A DNA stretch of 64,000 nt, taken from Bacteroidales bacterium. Its GTDB lineage: Bacteria > Bacteroidota > Bacteroidia > Bacteroidales > Paludibacteraceae. The translations under genes and the position numbers were made by a program. How positions within the stretch are numbered: the first letter of the stretch is position 1; every line of letters begins with the position of its first letter. Of the stretch, positions 8,889 to 17,750 are shown one piece after another. A model generated the notes under the pieces. That model worked only from the letters and a program-made list of their open reading frames with translations, did not search any database and was not told the origin of the DNA. The stretch is from positions 1 to 64,000 of the forward strand of contig SUWZ01000009.1 in NCBI GenBank assembly GCA_015061185.1, written 5' to 3'.

Positions 8889-10955
8889 TTATATACTACC
8901 ATTTTCATGGTCTTTTTCTTCAATTTTGACATTTTCAGCCTCAACCACACTCTCATCTTTTGTTTCATCATTGGCTTTATTTTCTTGATTCTCACTACTA
9001 ACACTGCTCTCTGAGTTCTCTTTTACTTGCTCACTCTCTGCATTCAACTCTTCTGCACGAGAAATCCAAGGACGTTTTCCAAATATACGCTCAACATCTT
9101 CAGCAAAGATTACCTCTTTCTCTATCAGAATAGAAGCCAATTGTCTCAAGCCATCCATATTTTCAGACAAAATAGATTTAGCTCTCTCGTATTGCTCATT
9201 AATTAAGACCTTCACTTCCTCATCAATCAACTTAGATGTCTCTTCGCTATAAGGTTTTGAGAACGCATAATCGCTACGTCCGGACGAATCATAGTAAGAT
9301 AAATTTTTCAACTTATCACTAAATCCATAGTAAACAATCATTGCATAAGCCTTCTTGGTTGTATTTTCCAAATCATTTAAAGCCCCGGTTGAGACCTCAC
9401 CATAAATCAACTCTTCAGCCGCACGTCCACCCAAGGTAGCACAAATATCATCCAACAAGTGAGAAGAGGTAACATGCTGACGTTCTTCCGGCAAATACCA
9501 TGCAGCACCTAAGGCACGACCTCTTGGCACGATTGTAACTTTTATTAGCGGATTCGCATACCTCAACATCCAACTAACTGTAGCATGTCCTGCCTCATGA
9601 TAAGCTGTTGACTCTTTCTCTGCCCGAGTCAAGATGGTATTTTTCTTTTCCAATCCGCCAATTATACGATCAACAGCATCCAAAAAGTCTTGTTTTTGAA
9701 CAAACATCTTATTTTTTCTTGCCGCAATCAAAGCCGCTTCATTACAAACATTGGCAATATCTGCCCCGGAGAAACCGGGAGTTTGACGAGCTAAAAACTC
9801 AACATTCACAGATTCGTCTATCTTCACAGAACGAAGATGAACATTAAAGATGGCCTGACGATCATGCACATCAGGTAAATCCACCATTATTTGTCGGTCA
9901 AAACGCCCCGGACGTAACAATGCTTTATCCAAGACATCCGCCCTATTTGTGGCTGCCAATATGATTACTCCGCTATTAGAACCAAATCCGTCCATTTCTG
10001 TCAGCAATTGATTCAATGTATTTTCTCTCTCATCATTAGAGCCGGTATTTAAGTTTCGTCCACGTGCACGACCTACGGCATCAATCTCATCAATAAAGAC
10101 GATACATGGCGATTTCTCTTTTGCTTGTCGGAACAAATCTCTAACACGAGAAGCACCGACACCTACAAACATCTCAACAAAATCAGAACCGGACATAGAG
10201 AAAAACGGAACCTCAGCTTCTCCTGCCACAGCCTTCGCCAACAACGTTTTACCGGTACCCGGAGGTCCAACCAAGAGAGCACCCTTAGGTATTTTTCCTC
10301 CTAATTCTGTGTACTTTTTAGGATTCTTCAAAAAGTGAACAATTTCTTGAACTTCCTCTTTTGCCTCAGACAACCCGGCAACATCCTTGAATGTCACTTT
10401 ATTTTCGGCAGAGCCCTTATCAAACAACTTTGCTTTTGATTGCCCAACACTGAAAACCCCTCCGGCACCGCCGGTTCCGGACATACGACGCATCATAAAT
10501 ACCCAGAAGAAAATCAACAAAATAATAGGACCAACGCCCCATAAGAAATTACCTATGTAATCAGACTCCGATTCATACGTAATTTTTATATCATCGTTAC
10601 CATACTCCTTTTTCCACTCTTTCAAATCCTCTGTAAACTGATCGGCGGAAGGAATTTGCAACATCAAAACAGGATTACGCACCATACTTGCAGAATCTTT
10701 CCCATAAACTTCTGCGATTTTTTCCGGCAAAATTGTTATTTCAGCCTCGTTTTTATTCGTTATAACATTGATTTTTTGAATAGCTTTACTTTTCACTAAA
10801 TCACCTATTTCGTTATAAGAGATTTCTTTCCCCCTTGGAGACTCTCCCATAAACGACAAGCCTATTAAAAACAAGGCAATGATACCATAAACCCAATAAA
10901 GATTAAATTTAAATCCTTTGGGCATATTGGATCTCTTATTACCACCTTCTGACAT
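8889..10955 (-). CDS. ftsH: ATP-dependent zinc metalloprotease FtsH
   Basis: Hexameric membrane AAA+ protease that removes misfolded membrane proteins and regulates selected cytoplasmic ones. Domain order: a transmembrane helix near 20-37, a periplasmic domain, a second helix near 138-157, then the AAA module with Walker A GPPGTGKT (230-237), Walker B IVFIDEID and arginine-finger region RPGRFDRQ, then the M41 protease with zinc motif HEAGH (453-457). At 688 residues it is slightly longer than E. coli FtsH because of a Glu/Ser/Asn-rich tail of about 50 residues. It sits 32 bases downstream of rsfS, a normal Bacteroidota arrangement. Identification is essentially certain. Confidence 0.98.
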   Translation of the reverse strand: MSEGGNKRSNMPKGFKFNLYWVYGIIALFLIGLSFMGESPRGKEISYNEIGDLVKSKAIQKINVITNKNEAEITILPEKIAEVYGKDSASMVRNPVLMLQIPSADQFTEDLKEWKKEYGNDDIKITYESESDYIGNFLWGVGPIILLIFFWVFMMRRMSGTGGAGGVFSVGQSKAKLFDKGSAENKVTFKDVAGLSEAKEEVQEIVHFLKNPKKYTELGGKIPKGALLVGPPGTGKTLLAKAVAGEAEVPFFSMSGSDFVEMFVGVGASRVRDLFRQAKEKSPCIVFIDEIDAVGRARGRNLNTGSNDERENTLNQLLTEMDGFGSNSGVIILAATNRADVLDKALLRPGRFDRQIMVDLPDVHDRQAIFNVHLRSVKIDESVNVEFLARQTPGFSGADIANVCNEAALIAARKNKMFVQKQDFLDAVDRIIGGLEKKNTILTRAEKESTAYHEAGHATVSWMLRYANPLIKVTIVPRGRALGAAWYLPEERQHVTSSHLLDDICATLGGRAAEELIYGEVSTGALNDLENTTKKAYAMIVYYGFSDKLKNLSYYDSSGRSDYAFSKPYSEETSKLIDEEVKVLINEQYERAKSILSENMDGLRQLASILIEKEVIFAEDVERIFGKRPWISRAEELNAESEQVKENSESSVSSENQENKANDETKDESVVEAENVKIEEKDHENGSI

Positions 10956-10987
10956 ACTATAATGTTTTTATTTATTGACTAAATTAA

Positions 10988-11368
10988 TTACGACAATTCC
11001 GGAATTTCAGCCACTTCTGCGTCCTCCCAAAGTGTTTCGATACTATAAAAAGCTCTGGTTTGCGGCTGAAATACGTGGACAATAACATCTCCATAATCCA
11101 TTGCAATCCACATAGCGTTTTCATATCCATCAATTGCCATCGGTTTAACTCTAATCTGCTCTCTGACATAATCTTTTACAGAATCAGCGATAGAACCAAC
11201 ATGCGTATTTGAACGCCCTTCACATATAACAAAGTAACGAAAAACATTGTTCTCCAATTTAGTCATATTGACAGTAACAATCTTTTCCCCCTTTTTTTCT
11301 TGAATTCCTTCTACGATTTTACTAACCAATAATTCGGTTTCATCTAATTCAATTCCTGATTTTTTCAT
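10988..11368 (-). CDS. rsfS: Ribosome silencing factor RsfS
   Basis: The 126-residue protein belongs to the RsfS/Iojap family, which binds ribosomal protein uL14 and blocks subunit joining in stationary phase or starvation. The characteristic sequence is present: YFVICEGRSNTHVGSIADS near 45-65 and the terminal GDVIVHVFQPQTRAFYSIETLW near 92-113. Length is normal. The start codon overlaps the argH stop by one base (TAATG), so translation of the two is coupled, and ftsH follows after 32 bases. Confidence 0.96.
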   Translation of the reverse strand: MKKSGIELDETELLVSKIVEGIQEKKGEKIVTVNMTKLENNVFRYFVICEGRSNTHVGSIADSVKDYVREQIRVKPMAIDGYENAMWIAMDYGDVIVHVFQPQTRAFYSIETLWEDAEVAEIPELS

Positions 11369-12711
11369 TATTTCTCTTCTAATAATTTTTCTACAGCTTC
11401 ATCCACTCTCTCAAATGTAAATTCTGATATTGCCTTGTCCATCAACGCAACAATCTGATCATTACACAAATTACCCATACTACCTTCATGCGTATGATTT
11501 AAGTTTTTATTTGGCTCAAAGTTCCCGGCCTCAATATCCAACCCCACTTTTTTATACGCATCGCGGAAAGGCATTCCTCCTAACGCCAAACGATTCACCT
11601 CCTCTACACTGAAGATTGGATCATATTTTTTATCGTCTAAAATACCCTCCACAACTTTTACTTCCCGCATAATGTGAGTTGTCATCTTTATGCAATCATT
11701 CAACTCTTCAAATATAGGAACAAATAACTCCTTTATAATCTGCAAATCTCTGAAATAACCGGATGGTAAATTATTCATTATCATCATAATTTGCTGCGGC
11801 AAGGTCTGAATTTTATTGCATTTTGCTCTAGTCAACTCAAAAACATCCGGATTTTTTTTATGAGGCATGATACTTGATCCGGTTGTACACTCATCAGGCA
11901 ATTTCAAGAAACCGAAGTTTTGACTCGTGAACATACAAGAATCAAATGCCAATTTAGAAATCGTTGCAGCCAAACCTGAGATAGCGAAAGCTACATCTTT
12001 TTCCACTTTCCCTCGTCCCATTTGAGCATAAACAACATTGTAATCCATGGAATCAAAACCCAATAAATCTGTTGTCATTTGACGATTCAATGGGAACGAC
12101 GAGCCATAACCGGCAGCAGAACCCAACGGATTCCTATTGGTTACTTTCCATGCAGATTGCAAGAAATAGACATCATCCAACAAACTCTCGGCATAAGCAC
12201 CAAACCACAAGCCGAAAGAAGAGGGCATTGCCACTTGCAAATGCGTGTAGCCCGGCATCATAACATCCTTATACTTATTGCTTTGTGCTATCAATACGGA
12301 AAACAATTCATAAACACCGGCAACAACCTCTTTCAACTTATCTCGTGTAAATAACTTCATATCCAACAACACTTGGTCGTTCCGAGATCTTCCACTATGA
12401 ATCTTTTTCCCCATATCACCCAACCGGCGCGTCAACATCAACTCTATCTGAGAATGAACATCTTCAACCCCATCTTCAATCACAAACTCTCCGGATTCTG
12501 CAACATGGTAAATTTGTTTCAATTCAGCCAATAAAGGTGGCAATTCCTCTTTCTCCAACAACCCGATACTTTCCAACATCGTTATATGAGCCATTGAACC
12601 CAATGCATCATACTTTGCCAAATAGACATCCATTTCACGATCTCGCCCTACCGTAAAGCGTTCGATCTCTTCATTGGTTGCCTTCCCTTTATCCCATAAT
12701 TTTTGAGCCAT
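11368..12711 (-). CDS. argH: Argininosuccinate lyase
   Basis: Last enzyme of arginine biosynthesis, splitting argininosuccinate into arginine and fumarate. The 447-residue protein carries the fumarase/aspartase superfamily signature GSSIMPHKKNPD near residue 278 (with the catalytic serine) and the substrate-binding segment HSGRSRNDQV near 108. No other arg genes are nearby; it instead heads a unit with rsfS and ftsH. A -7 promoter element is seen about 175 bases upstream, implying an unusually long leader that contains a degenerate copy of the dispersed repeat and a short inverted repeat. Confidence 0.97.
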   Translation of the reverse strand: MAQKLWDKGKATNEEIERFTVGRDREMDVYLAKYDALGSMAHITMLESIGLLEKEELPPLLAELKQIYHVAESGEFVIEDGVEDVHSQIELMLTRRLGDMGKKIHSGRSRNDQVLLDMKLFTRDKLKEVVAGVYELFSVLIAQSNKYKDVMMPGYTHLQVAMPSSFGLWFGAYAESLLDDVYFLQSAWKVTNRNPLGSAAGYGSSFPLNRQMTTDLLGFDSMDYNVVYAQMGRGKVEKDVAFAISGLAATISKLAFDSCMFTSQNFGFLKLPDECTTGSSIMPHKKNPDVFELTRAKCNKIQTLPQQIMMIMNNLPSGYFRDLQIIKELFVPIFEELNDCIKMTTHIMREVKVVEGILDDKKYDPIFSVEEVNRLALGGMPFRDAYKKVGLDIEAGNFEPNKNLNHTHEGSMGNLCNDQIVALMDKAISEFTFERVDEAVEKLLEEK

Positions 12712-12885
12712 TTTATTCTACTCTTTATTCTTCAAGTTAAAAAAAACTACTTTCTCTTACTTTTCACTTATCAATCCAGCAAGATAATCTCTCCCTATCA
12801 ACTCCATCCAAAGTTTTACAGAACTAAATCTGCCCCTTAAATTAGTCTCATCGCATCTCCACCGACTAATCTCGCGAATTTAGGA

Positions 12886-12893
12886 CAAAAATA
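12886..12893 (-). promoter_or_regulatory. -7 promoter element for argH-rsfS-ftsH
   Basis: The + strand CAAAAATA reads TATTTTTG on the - strand, matching TAnnTTTG. A CAA at 12912-12914 gives a possible -33 TTG at 18-base spacing. Transcription would start about 165 bases before the argH start codon. Confidence 0.5.
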
Positions 12894-13238
12894 CAAAAAA
12901 AGATTAAAGTACAACACATTAAGAATAAATCTTAAAAGGTAATTTGACTTAACTTTCACTATTTTAGTATTTTTTAAGAGTGCAAACAAAAAAAAACAGA
13001 AGACCATAGACTGTCTATTTTATCGAGACTTAAACGAGTCTAGTGTAGTTTTAAGGCAACATATAAAATCAAAAAAAAAGAAAGGCTATTGCTCAACACC
13101 CATACACTATTAAAGTAGGTGAATTCTATATATTCATCGTTAAAAATTAAAAAAATATAATAGGGGCTTTGCGGTTCTATTTTGATTTATTTATCTATTT
13201 TTTTTGAAATAAATTTCCTAAAACGAAAAAATTATCCT

Positions 13239-13246
13239 TACATTTG
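13239..13246 (+). promoter_or_regulatory. -7 promoter element for the 58-aa membrane protein
   Basis: TACATTTG matches TAnnTTTG and lies 24 bases before the ATG at 13271. Because the element overlaps an in-frame TTG at 13244, that upstream codon cannot be the true start. Confidence 0.55.
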
Positions 13247-13270
13247 CATGAAAATATAAAAATTGAGACA

Positions 13271-13447
13271 ATGAATAAAATAATGCGCTATTTAGGCATC
13301 ATAGTTATATTATTAGGTGCTGTAGTTTTGATGATGTATTTCTTCGGAATCTTCAATTCCAATTCGGCGTTGGTTACTGCCGGTTGTTTAATGGTGGGGG
13401 GAACTATCGCTCACATCATTCTAAACAAAATCTTCTTGGAAGAATAA
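13271..13447 (+). CDS. Small conserved membrane protein (58 aa)
   Basis: A 58-residue protein with two hydrophobic segments (about 7-26 and 34-53) joined by a short loop (GIFNSNSAL), so a helical hairpin in the inner membrane. The ATG at 13271 is chosen because the longer in-frame TTG start at 13244 lies inside the promoter -7 element. It stands alone: its own promoter precedes it and a stem-loop terminator candidate lies at 13546-13578. I recall similar short proteins in many Bacteroidales annotated only as hypothetical; no function can be assigned. Confidence 0.72.
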   Translation: MNKIMRYLGIIVILLGAVVLMMYFFGIFNSNSALVTAGCLMVGGTIAHIILNKIFLEE

Positions 13448-13545
13448 TTGCGTACAATTTACTTTTTTAAGGTCTCCATTCGGTTAGCAATTAGTTGAGT
13501 CGTCTATTCGGGACACATTGCAACCATGGGTGATAAATGCATAAT

Positions 13546-13578
13546 AAGGTCGGAGTATTTTCCTCGACCTTGGTTTTG
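13546..13578 (+). terminator. Stem-loop terminator candidate after the small membrane protein gene
   Basis: AAGGTCG (13546-13552) pairs with CGACCTT (13565-13571), followed by GGTTTTG. The stem is seven pairs with a 12-base loop. The U-tract is short, so strength is uncertain. Confidence 0.5.
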
Positions 13579-13778
13579 TGTTTATACCTTTCTCTTAAAT
13601 CCTTGCAAGAAATATTTGCAAAAAAATGACTATTTCCCATTCAGAGTTATTCTCTTAAAATCACACTAAATTCACATTTTAGCTACAAGTTCCTCCGTCA
13701 AAAAGCAAATTCTCCGACACAAAATCCAAAGCGGCACTCAAAAGGAGATGGAGTCAGTAAAAAAAAAACTACATTATA

Positions 13779-13809
13779 TTGTATAAAAAAGTTGTTTTTT
13801 CTACCTTTG
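13779..13809 (+). promoter_or_regulatory. Promoter (-33 TTG and -7 TACCTTTG) of the CoA ligase/ACT/symporter operon
   Basis: TTG at 13779-13781 and TACCTTTG at 13802-13809 are separated by 20 bases, the expected spacing for the Bacteroidota primary sigma factor. The leader to the first start codon is about 170 bases. Confidence 0.65.
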
Positions 13810-13984
13810 TAAACATAAAATTTCAAAACAATTAAAAATATAAATTTCAAGATAATATTTCAGTTTATCTTCTTGATAGTCATACCTATTTCATCTCAAA
13901 AAGAGGAATTATCAGAAATTGAAAATTTGTCGAAAAGAAAAAGGCTGTAATTCATGAATGACATACTGAAAAAAAAAAGAAATT

Positions 13985-15292
13985 ATGACAAACGAATATT
14001 GGCAAGAAGAGATTGAGACGATGAGTCGTCCAGAACTCGAAAAATTACAAACAGAGCGACTAAAAGCGACTATAAAACAGGCACAAAACGCTCCATTCTA
14101 CAAAAAACTCTTCAAAGAGAAAGGCTTAACAGAAGAGACTATAACCAATTTGGAAGATTTAAAAAAATTTCCATTTACCACCAAAGAAGATTTACGCTCA
14201 CACTATCCATTTGGATTTGCAGCTGTACCACATAACGAGATTGTTCGCCTACATTCATCCAGTGGGACAACAGGAAACCCCACAGTAGTATTGCACACTC
14301 AAAAAGATTTGGACACATGGGCAGACCAAGTTGCAAGATGTATGTACATGGTAGGAGCTCGCAACACCGACGTATTTCAAAACACATCCGGCTACGGAAT
14401 GTTTACCGGGGGATTGGGCTATCAATATGGAGCTGAACGATTGGGGTGCTTAACCGTTCCTGCAGCTGCGGGGAATAGCAAACGCCAAATAAAATTCATC
14501 AAAGATTTTGGAACGAGCGTTATTCACGCCATCCCAAGTTACGCAACACGTTTGGCAGAAGTTTTTCAAGAAGAAGGAATTGACCCCAAAAAAGATACCA
14601 ACTTAAAGATTTTCTGTATCGGTGCCGAACCACACTCAGAAGAGCAACGCAAACGCATTGAAAAAATGTTGGGAGTAAAAGCTTACAATAGTTTCGGCAT
14701 GTCAGAAATGAATGGTCCGGGAGTTGCATTTGAATGTAAAGAACAAAATGGCTTGCATATATGGGAAGATTTGGTAATTGTCGAAATCATCAACCCCGAA
14801 ACTTTGGAACCTGTAAAAGATGGAGAGATGGGAGAATTGGTATTGACAACTTTATGTCGTGAAGCTATGCCACTGATACGCTACAGAACACGCGACTTAA
14901 CCTACTTCTTGACGGGAGATTGTCCTTGCGGAAGAACCCACAGAAGAATTGCTCGCATTCAAGGTAGAAGCGACGACATGATGATTGTAAAAGGAGTTAA
15001 CATCTTCCCTATTCAAATCGAGCGAATTTTAATGAAGTTCAAAGAATTAGGTATGAACTACTTAATTACTATTGAAACCATTGGAAACAATGATGAAATG
15101 TTGGTGGAGGTTGAATTAGGAGATGTAAAAATTGATGACTATACAAAATTACAAGCGTTAACAAAAGATATTACTCGTCAATTGAAAGATGAAATACTTT
15201 TGACCCCTCGCGTAAAATTAGTAGAAAAAGGAACTATTCCACAATCGGAGGGTAAGGCTGTTCGTGTCAAAGATTTAAGAAAACTTATATAG
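13985..15292 (+). CDS. paaK: Phenylacetate--CoA ligase family protein (AMP-forming)
   Basis: The 435-residue adenylate-forming enzyme activates an aromatic acid, typically phenylacetate, with ATP and CoA. Motifs include the phosphate-binding loop SSGTTGNPTVV near 91-101, YNSFGMSEMNGPG near 235, the RTRDLT hinge region near 305 and the C-terminal domain GRSDDMMIVKGVNIFP near 335-350 with the mobile lysine. Length is normal for PaaK. It heads a probable operon with a double-ACT protein, a 42-aa peptide and a sodium symporter. In Bacteroidales such ligases often partner aromatic keto-acid ferredoxin oxidoreductases, which are not in this window. True substrate is unproven. Confidence 0.9.
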   Translation: MTNEYWQEEIETMSRPELEKLQTERLKATIKQAQNAPFYKKLFKEKGLTEETITNLEDLKKFPFTTKEDLRSHYPFGFAAVPHNEIVRLHSSSGTTGNPTVVLHTQKDLDTWADQVARCMYMVGARNTDVFQNTSGYGMFTGGLGYQYGAERLGCLTVPAAAGNSKRQIKFIKDFGTSVIHAIPSYATRLAEVFQEEGIDPKKDTNLKIFCIGAEPHSEEQRKRIEKMLGVKAYNSFGMSEMNGPGVAFECKEQNGLHIWEDLVIVEIINPETLEPVKDGEMGELVLTTLCREAMPLIRYRTRDLTYFLTGDCPCGRTHRRIARIQGRSDDMMIVKGVNIFPIQIERILMKFKELGMNYLITIETIGNNDEMLVEVELGDVKIDDYTKLQALTKDITRQLKDEILLTPRVKLVEKGTIPQSEGKAVRVKDLRKLI

Positions 15293-15327
15293 ATTTATGT
15301 TTTGTATTAATCATTAAAAATAGAATT

Positions 15328-15753
15328 ATGACAATACCTCAAATATCCGTTTTCCTTGAAAACAAATTCGGTCGTTTAAATGAAATTTTATCGATTTTAA
15401 ACAAAGAAAATATTCATGTTGTTGCAGCAACAGTTGCAGACACATCTGATTATGGGATTTTACGTTTAATAACCTCCGACCAGATGCGCGCCTATAAACT
15501 ATTGCGTGCTAATGACGTATCTGCTAATCTAAACGATGTATTGGCAATTTCAAGCGATTCATTCATAGAAAAATTTTCGGAAACCATAGAATATTTTACC
15601 AATGCCGGCATCAGTATTGAATATATGTATTGTTTCTCTTGCAACAAAAAGGCTATCTTGATTTTGCGTTGCAGTGATATTGAGGCAGCAACAGAGGTTA
15701 TCAAAAAAAATAATCTTAAATGCTTATCAGAAAAAGAGTTAAGTAACCTATAA
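15328..15753 (+). CDS. Tandem ACT-domain protein
   Basis: The 141-residue protein consists of two ACT-like halves: residues about 1-70 (ISVFLENKFGRLNEILSIL, then VAATVADTSDYGILRLITSD) and 72-141. ACT domains bind amino acids and regulate enzymes. Genes of this type commonly sit directly beside PaaK-like ligases in anaerobes, and here it starts 35 bases after the ligase gene, so a regulatory link to aromatic amino acid or aromatic acid metabolism is likely. It has no DNA-binding or catalytic domain. Confidence 0.86.
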   Translation: MTIPQISVFLENKFGRLNEILSILNKENIHVVAATVADTSDYGILRLITSDQMRAYKLLRANDVSANLNDVLAISSDSFIEKFSETIEYFTNAGISIEYMYCFSCNKKAILILRCSDIEAATEVIKKNNLKCLSEKELSNL

Positions 15754-15764
15754 CACAAAAAGAA

Positions 15765-15893
15765 ATGTTCGGAATATCAGACCCTGCAATATGGTTAGTT
15801 TACTTATTATCCATTCTTTGCACAATCGGTTCCATTGTTTTTGGAATTATCTATTGGAACAAAGAAGATGAAAATGATAATAAAGAGAAATAA
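15765..15893 (+). CDS. Symporter small accessory protein (42 aa)
   Basis: An open reading frame of 42 codons begins MFGISDPAIWLVYLLS and continues with a single hydrophobic helix (about residues 8-31), ending with an acidic/basic tail (KEDENDN, KEK). The ATG at 15765 follows an A-rich stretch 11 bases after the ACT gene stop, and the stop at 15891-15893 lies 30 bases before the sodium symporter gene. The pattern GISDP-W near the N-terminus plus one helix and a charged tail is the form of the small peptides encoded immediately upstream of SSS-family symporters. I infer that it joins the transporter at 15924 as a subunit or stabiliser. Confidence 0.82.
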   Translation: MFGISDPAIWLVYLLSILCTIGSIVFGIIYWNKEDENDNKEK

Positions 15894-15923
15894 TTCTATT
15901 TAATAACCAAGAAAATTTAAACA

Positions 15924-17507
15924 ATGGAAAATTTTTACATGTACCTAACCGTAATGCTCTATTTTTTGGCTATCGCATTTTTGGGTTACTTAGGATACAA
16001 AAAAACACATAACTCGAAAGACTTTTTAATCGGAGGTGGAGATATGAATCCGATTGTAATGGCTCTTTCGTACGGAGCAACTTTTATTTCAGCCTCGGCA
16101 ATTGTAGGATTTGGAGGTGTGGCTGCAACCTTTGGAATGGGTATTCAATGGCTAATGTTTTTGAATATGTTCGTAGGTGTTGTTATTGCCTACATCGTAT
16201 TTGGTAGGCCTACCCGCCGAATCGGAGCCAAATTAAAAGTGTCATCATTTGCTGAATTTTTAGGTGCTTATTATGACTCTCCTAAAATCCGTATTTTCGT
16301 AGCTTCCATAATATTTCTTTGTATGCCTCTATACGCTGCAGCTGTACTCAGAGGAGGTGTATTTTGTATGCAAGAGGTGTTTGGAATTAGTTTTGATTTA
16401 TCTCTCTTAATATTTACCATAATTGTTGCATCCTACGTAATGGCAGGCGGAATGAAAGGGGTAATGTACACCGATGCTTTACAGGCTATTATCATGTTCT
16501 GCTGCATGGGAGCATTGGTTTTTGGTGTTTACAAATCTCTTGGCATGGGATTTAGCGAAGCCAATACCGCCTTAGAAGCTATGTCAGACAAGGTGCCGGA
16601 GTCATTGGCTGCTGTTGGTCATCAAGGATGGACTGCCATGCCTAAATGGGGTTCTCAACAATGGTACACTTTGGTTACCTCTCTTATCATGGGAGTGGGA
16701 ATAGGTTGTTTGGCTCAACCCCAATTGGTGGTCCGTTTTATGACTGTAAATAGTACAAAAAAACTGAATCAAGGTGTTGCTATCGGTTGTGTGTTTCTCC
16801 TTATTACCGTTGGTGTAATTTACCACGTGGGGGCAATTTCAAACCTTTACTTTATGGTAAATGATGGGAAAATTTCCATCGAAATGGTAAACGCTACAGA
16901 CAAGATCATACCTTACTTTGTGGGTCGCGTTATGCCAACTTGGTTTGTTACCGTATTTATGCTATGTATCCTATCTGCCAGCATGTCCACACTAAGTGCT
17001 CAATTCCACACAATGGCTGCAGCTGCAGGCTCTGATATATACGGAACTTGCACCAAAGAGACTCCTAAAAAGAAAGATAAAATGACTACAATGATTCGAT
17101 TGGCAGTTTTGATTTCTATCTTGATTAGTTACTTGATTTGTTATGTTTTAGGAGAATCCAGCGACTCTCCAATTATCGCAATATCAACATCCCTTTTCAT
17201 GGGTATCTGCGCATCTTCTTTCTTACCTGCCTATTTTTGCGCTTTGTATTGGAAAAAAGCAACAAAGGAGGGTGCATACGCAAGTATGTGGGTTGGAGTG
17301 ATTGTAACAATTTTATTGTTGCTCTTTGTTCATGCAAAAGAGGCTTCTGCTTTAGGTATCTGCCAAGCGTTGTTCGGAACTGATGTTCTTATTAGTAACG
17401 GAATGTTGAAATTTGTAGATCCAATTGTTATTGCGTTCCCTCTATCTTGTATTACGATTGTCGTGGTTAGCCTTTTAACACAAAAGAAGAAAGATGCTGC
17501 TGCCTAA
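15924..17507 (+). CDS. Sodium:solute symporter family transporter
   Basis: The 527-residue polytopic inner-membrane protein has about 13 hydrophobic segments of the SSS (LeuT-like inverted repeat) fold. Recognisable elements are GGGDMNPIVMALSYGATFIS near 37-57, the sodium-site region with paired Ser/Ala residues, and LCILSASMSTLSAQFHTMAA near 348-367, which matches the Na2-site Ser-rich segment in TM8. It would import an organic solute with sodium. Being downstream of a PaaK-like ligase, an ACT protein and a dedicated 42-aa accessory peptide, it may carry a carboxylate such as acetate or an aryl acid; this is inference from context only. Confidence 0.92.
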   Translation: MENFYMYLTVMLYFLAIAFLGYLGYKKTHNSKDFLIGGGDMNPIVMALSYGATFISASAIVGFGGVAATFGMGIQWLMFLNMFVGVVIAYIVFGRPTRRIGAKLKVSSFAEFLGAYYDSPKIRIFVASIIFLCMPLYAAAVLRGGVFCMQEVFGISFDLSLLIFTIIVASYVMAGGMKGVMYTDALQAIIMFCCMGALVFGVYKSLGMGFSEANTALEAMSDKVPESLAAVGHQGWTAMPKWGSQQWYTLVTSLIMGVGIGCLAQPQLVVRFMTVNSTKKLNQGVAIGCVFLLITVGVIYHVGAISNLYFMVNDGKISIEMVNATDKIIPYFVGRVMPTWFVTVFMLCILSASMSTLSAQFHTMAAAAGSDIYGTCTKETPKKKDKMTTMIRLAVLISILISYLICYVLGESSDSPIIAISTSLFMGICASSFLPAYFCALYWKKATKEGAYASMWVGVIVTILLLLFVHAKEASALGICQALFGTDVLISNGMLKFVDPIVIAFPLSCITIVVVSLLTQKKKDAAA

Positions 17508-17648
17508 GAAGCAAACAATCTATAAATCATGTCAAGATAGACCTAAAGAAGAGACGCAAACAAAATTTATGAAAAGTCGTTGTTAAAAAAGTCTTAAATT
17601 GATCTATTAAATCCAGACCGAATAACATTGACAGACAAATACAAAAAA

Positions 17649-17698
17649 GAATCGACATTGTGAAAAACGTAAATTTTCCCCTTGTCGATTCCTTTTTT
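17649..17698 (+). terminator. Terminator of the ligase/ACT/symporter operon
   Basis: GAATCGACA (17649-17657) pairs with TGTCGATTC (17683-17691), and CTTTTTT follows. The interior is an A/T-rich extended loop. It sits 140 bases after the symporter stop and about 50 bases before the end of the opposing ispG gene. Confidence 0.72.
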
Positions 17699-17750
17699 AT
17701 GACTTCTGATAATAATTATAAAAACATATTTATAGAAATTATCCTAACCA

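Larger units (their letters stand above)
12712..13270. other. Divergent intergenic region between argH and a small membrane protein gene
   Basis: This 560-base region has no gene. On the - strand it holds the argH promoter element (12886-12893) and long leader, including ATTAGTC (12841-12847) paired with GACTAAT (12864-12870) and a degenerate dispersed repeat at 12811-12843 (TTTTACAGAAC, then CTGCCCCTTAAA). On the + strand it ends with a -7 element at 13239-13246. The centre is very AT-rich with several A8-A9 tracts and nothing else I can identify. Confidence 0.6.
13448..13984 (+). other. Intergenic region with terminator, promoter and a 175-base leader of the CoA ligase operon
   Basis: No gene is supported here. 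Apart from the stem-loop at 13546-13578 the region holds a strong promoter at 13779-13809, followed by an A-rich leader of about 170 bases to the start codon at 13985. A 20-codon reading frame from 13954 overlaps the ligase start out of frame; I do not consider it a gene, but a leader peptide cannot be excluded. Confidence 0.5.

Noticed and set aside
13954..14016. A 20-codon reading frame overlapping the start of the CoA ligase gene
   Set aside because: The sequence is a run of A codons and the frame ends inside the ligase gene; it might be a leader peptide but nothing supports it.
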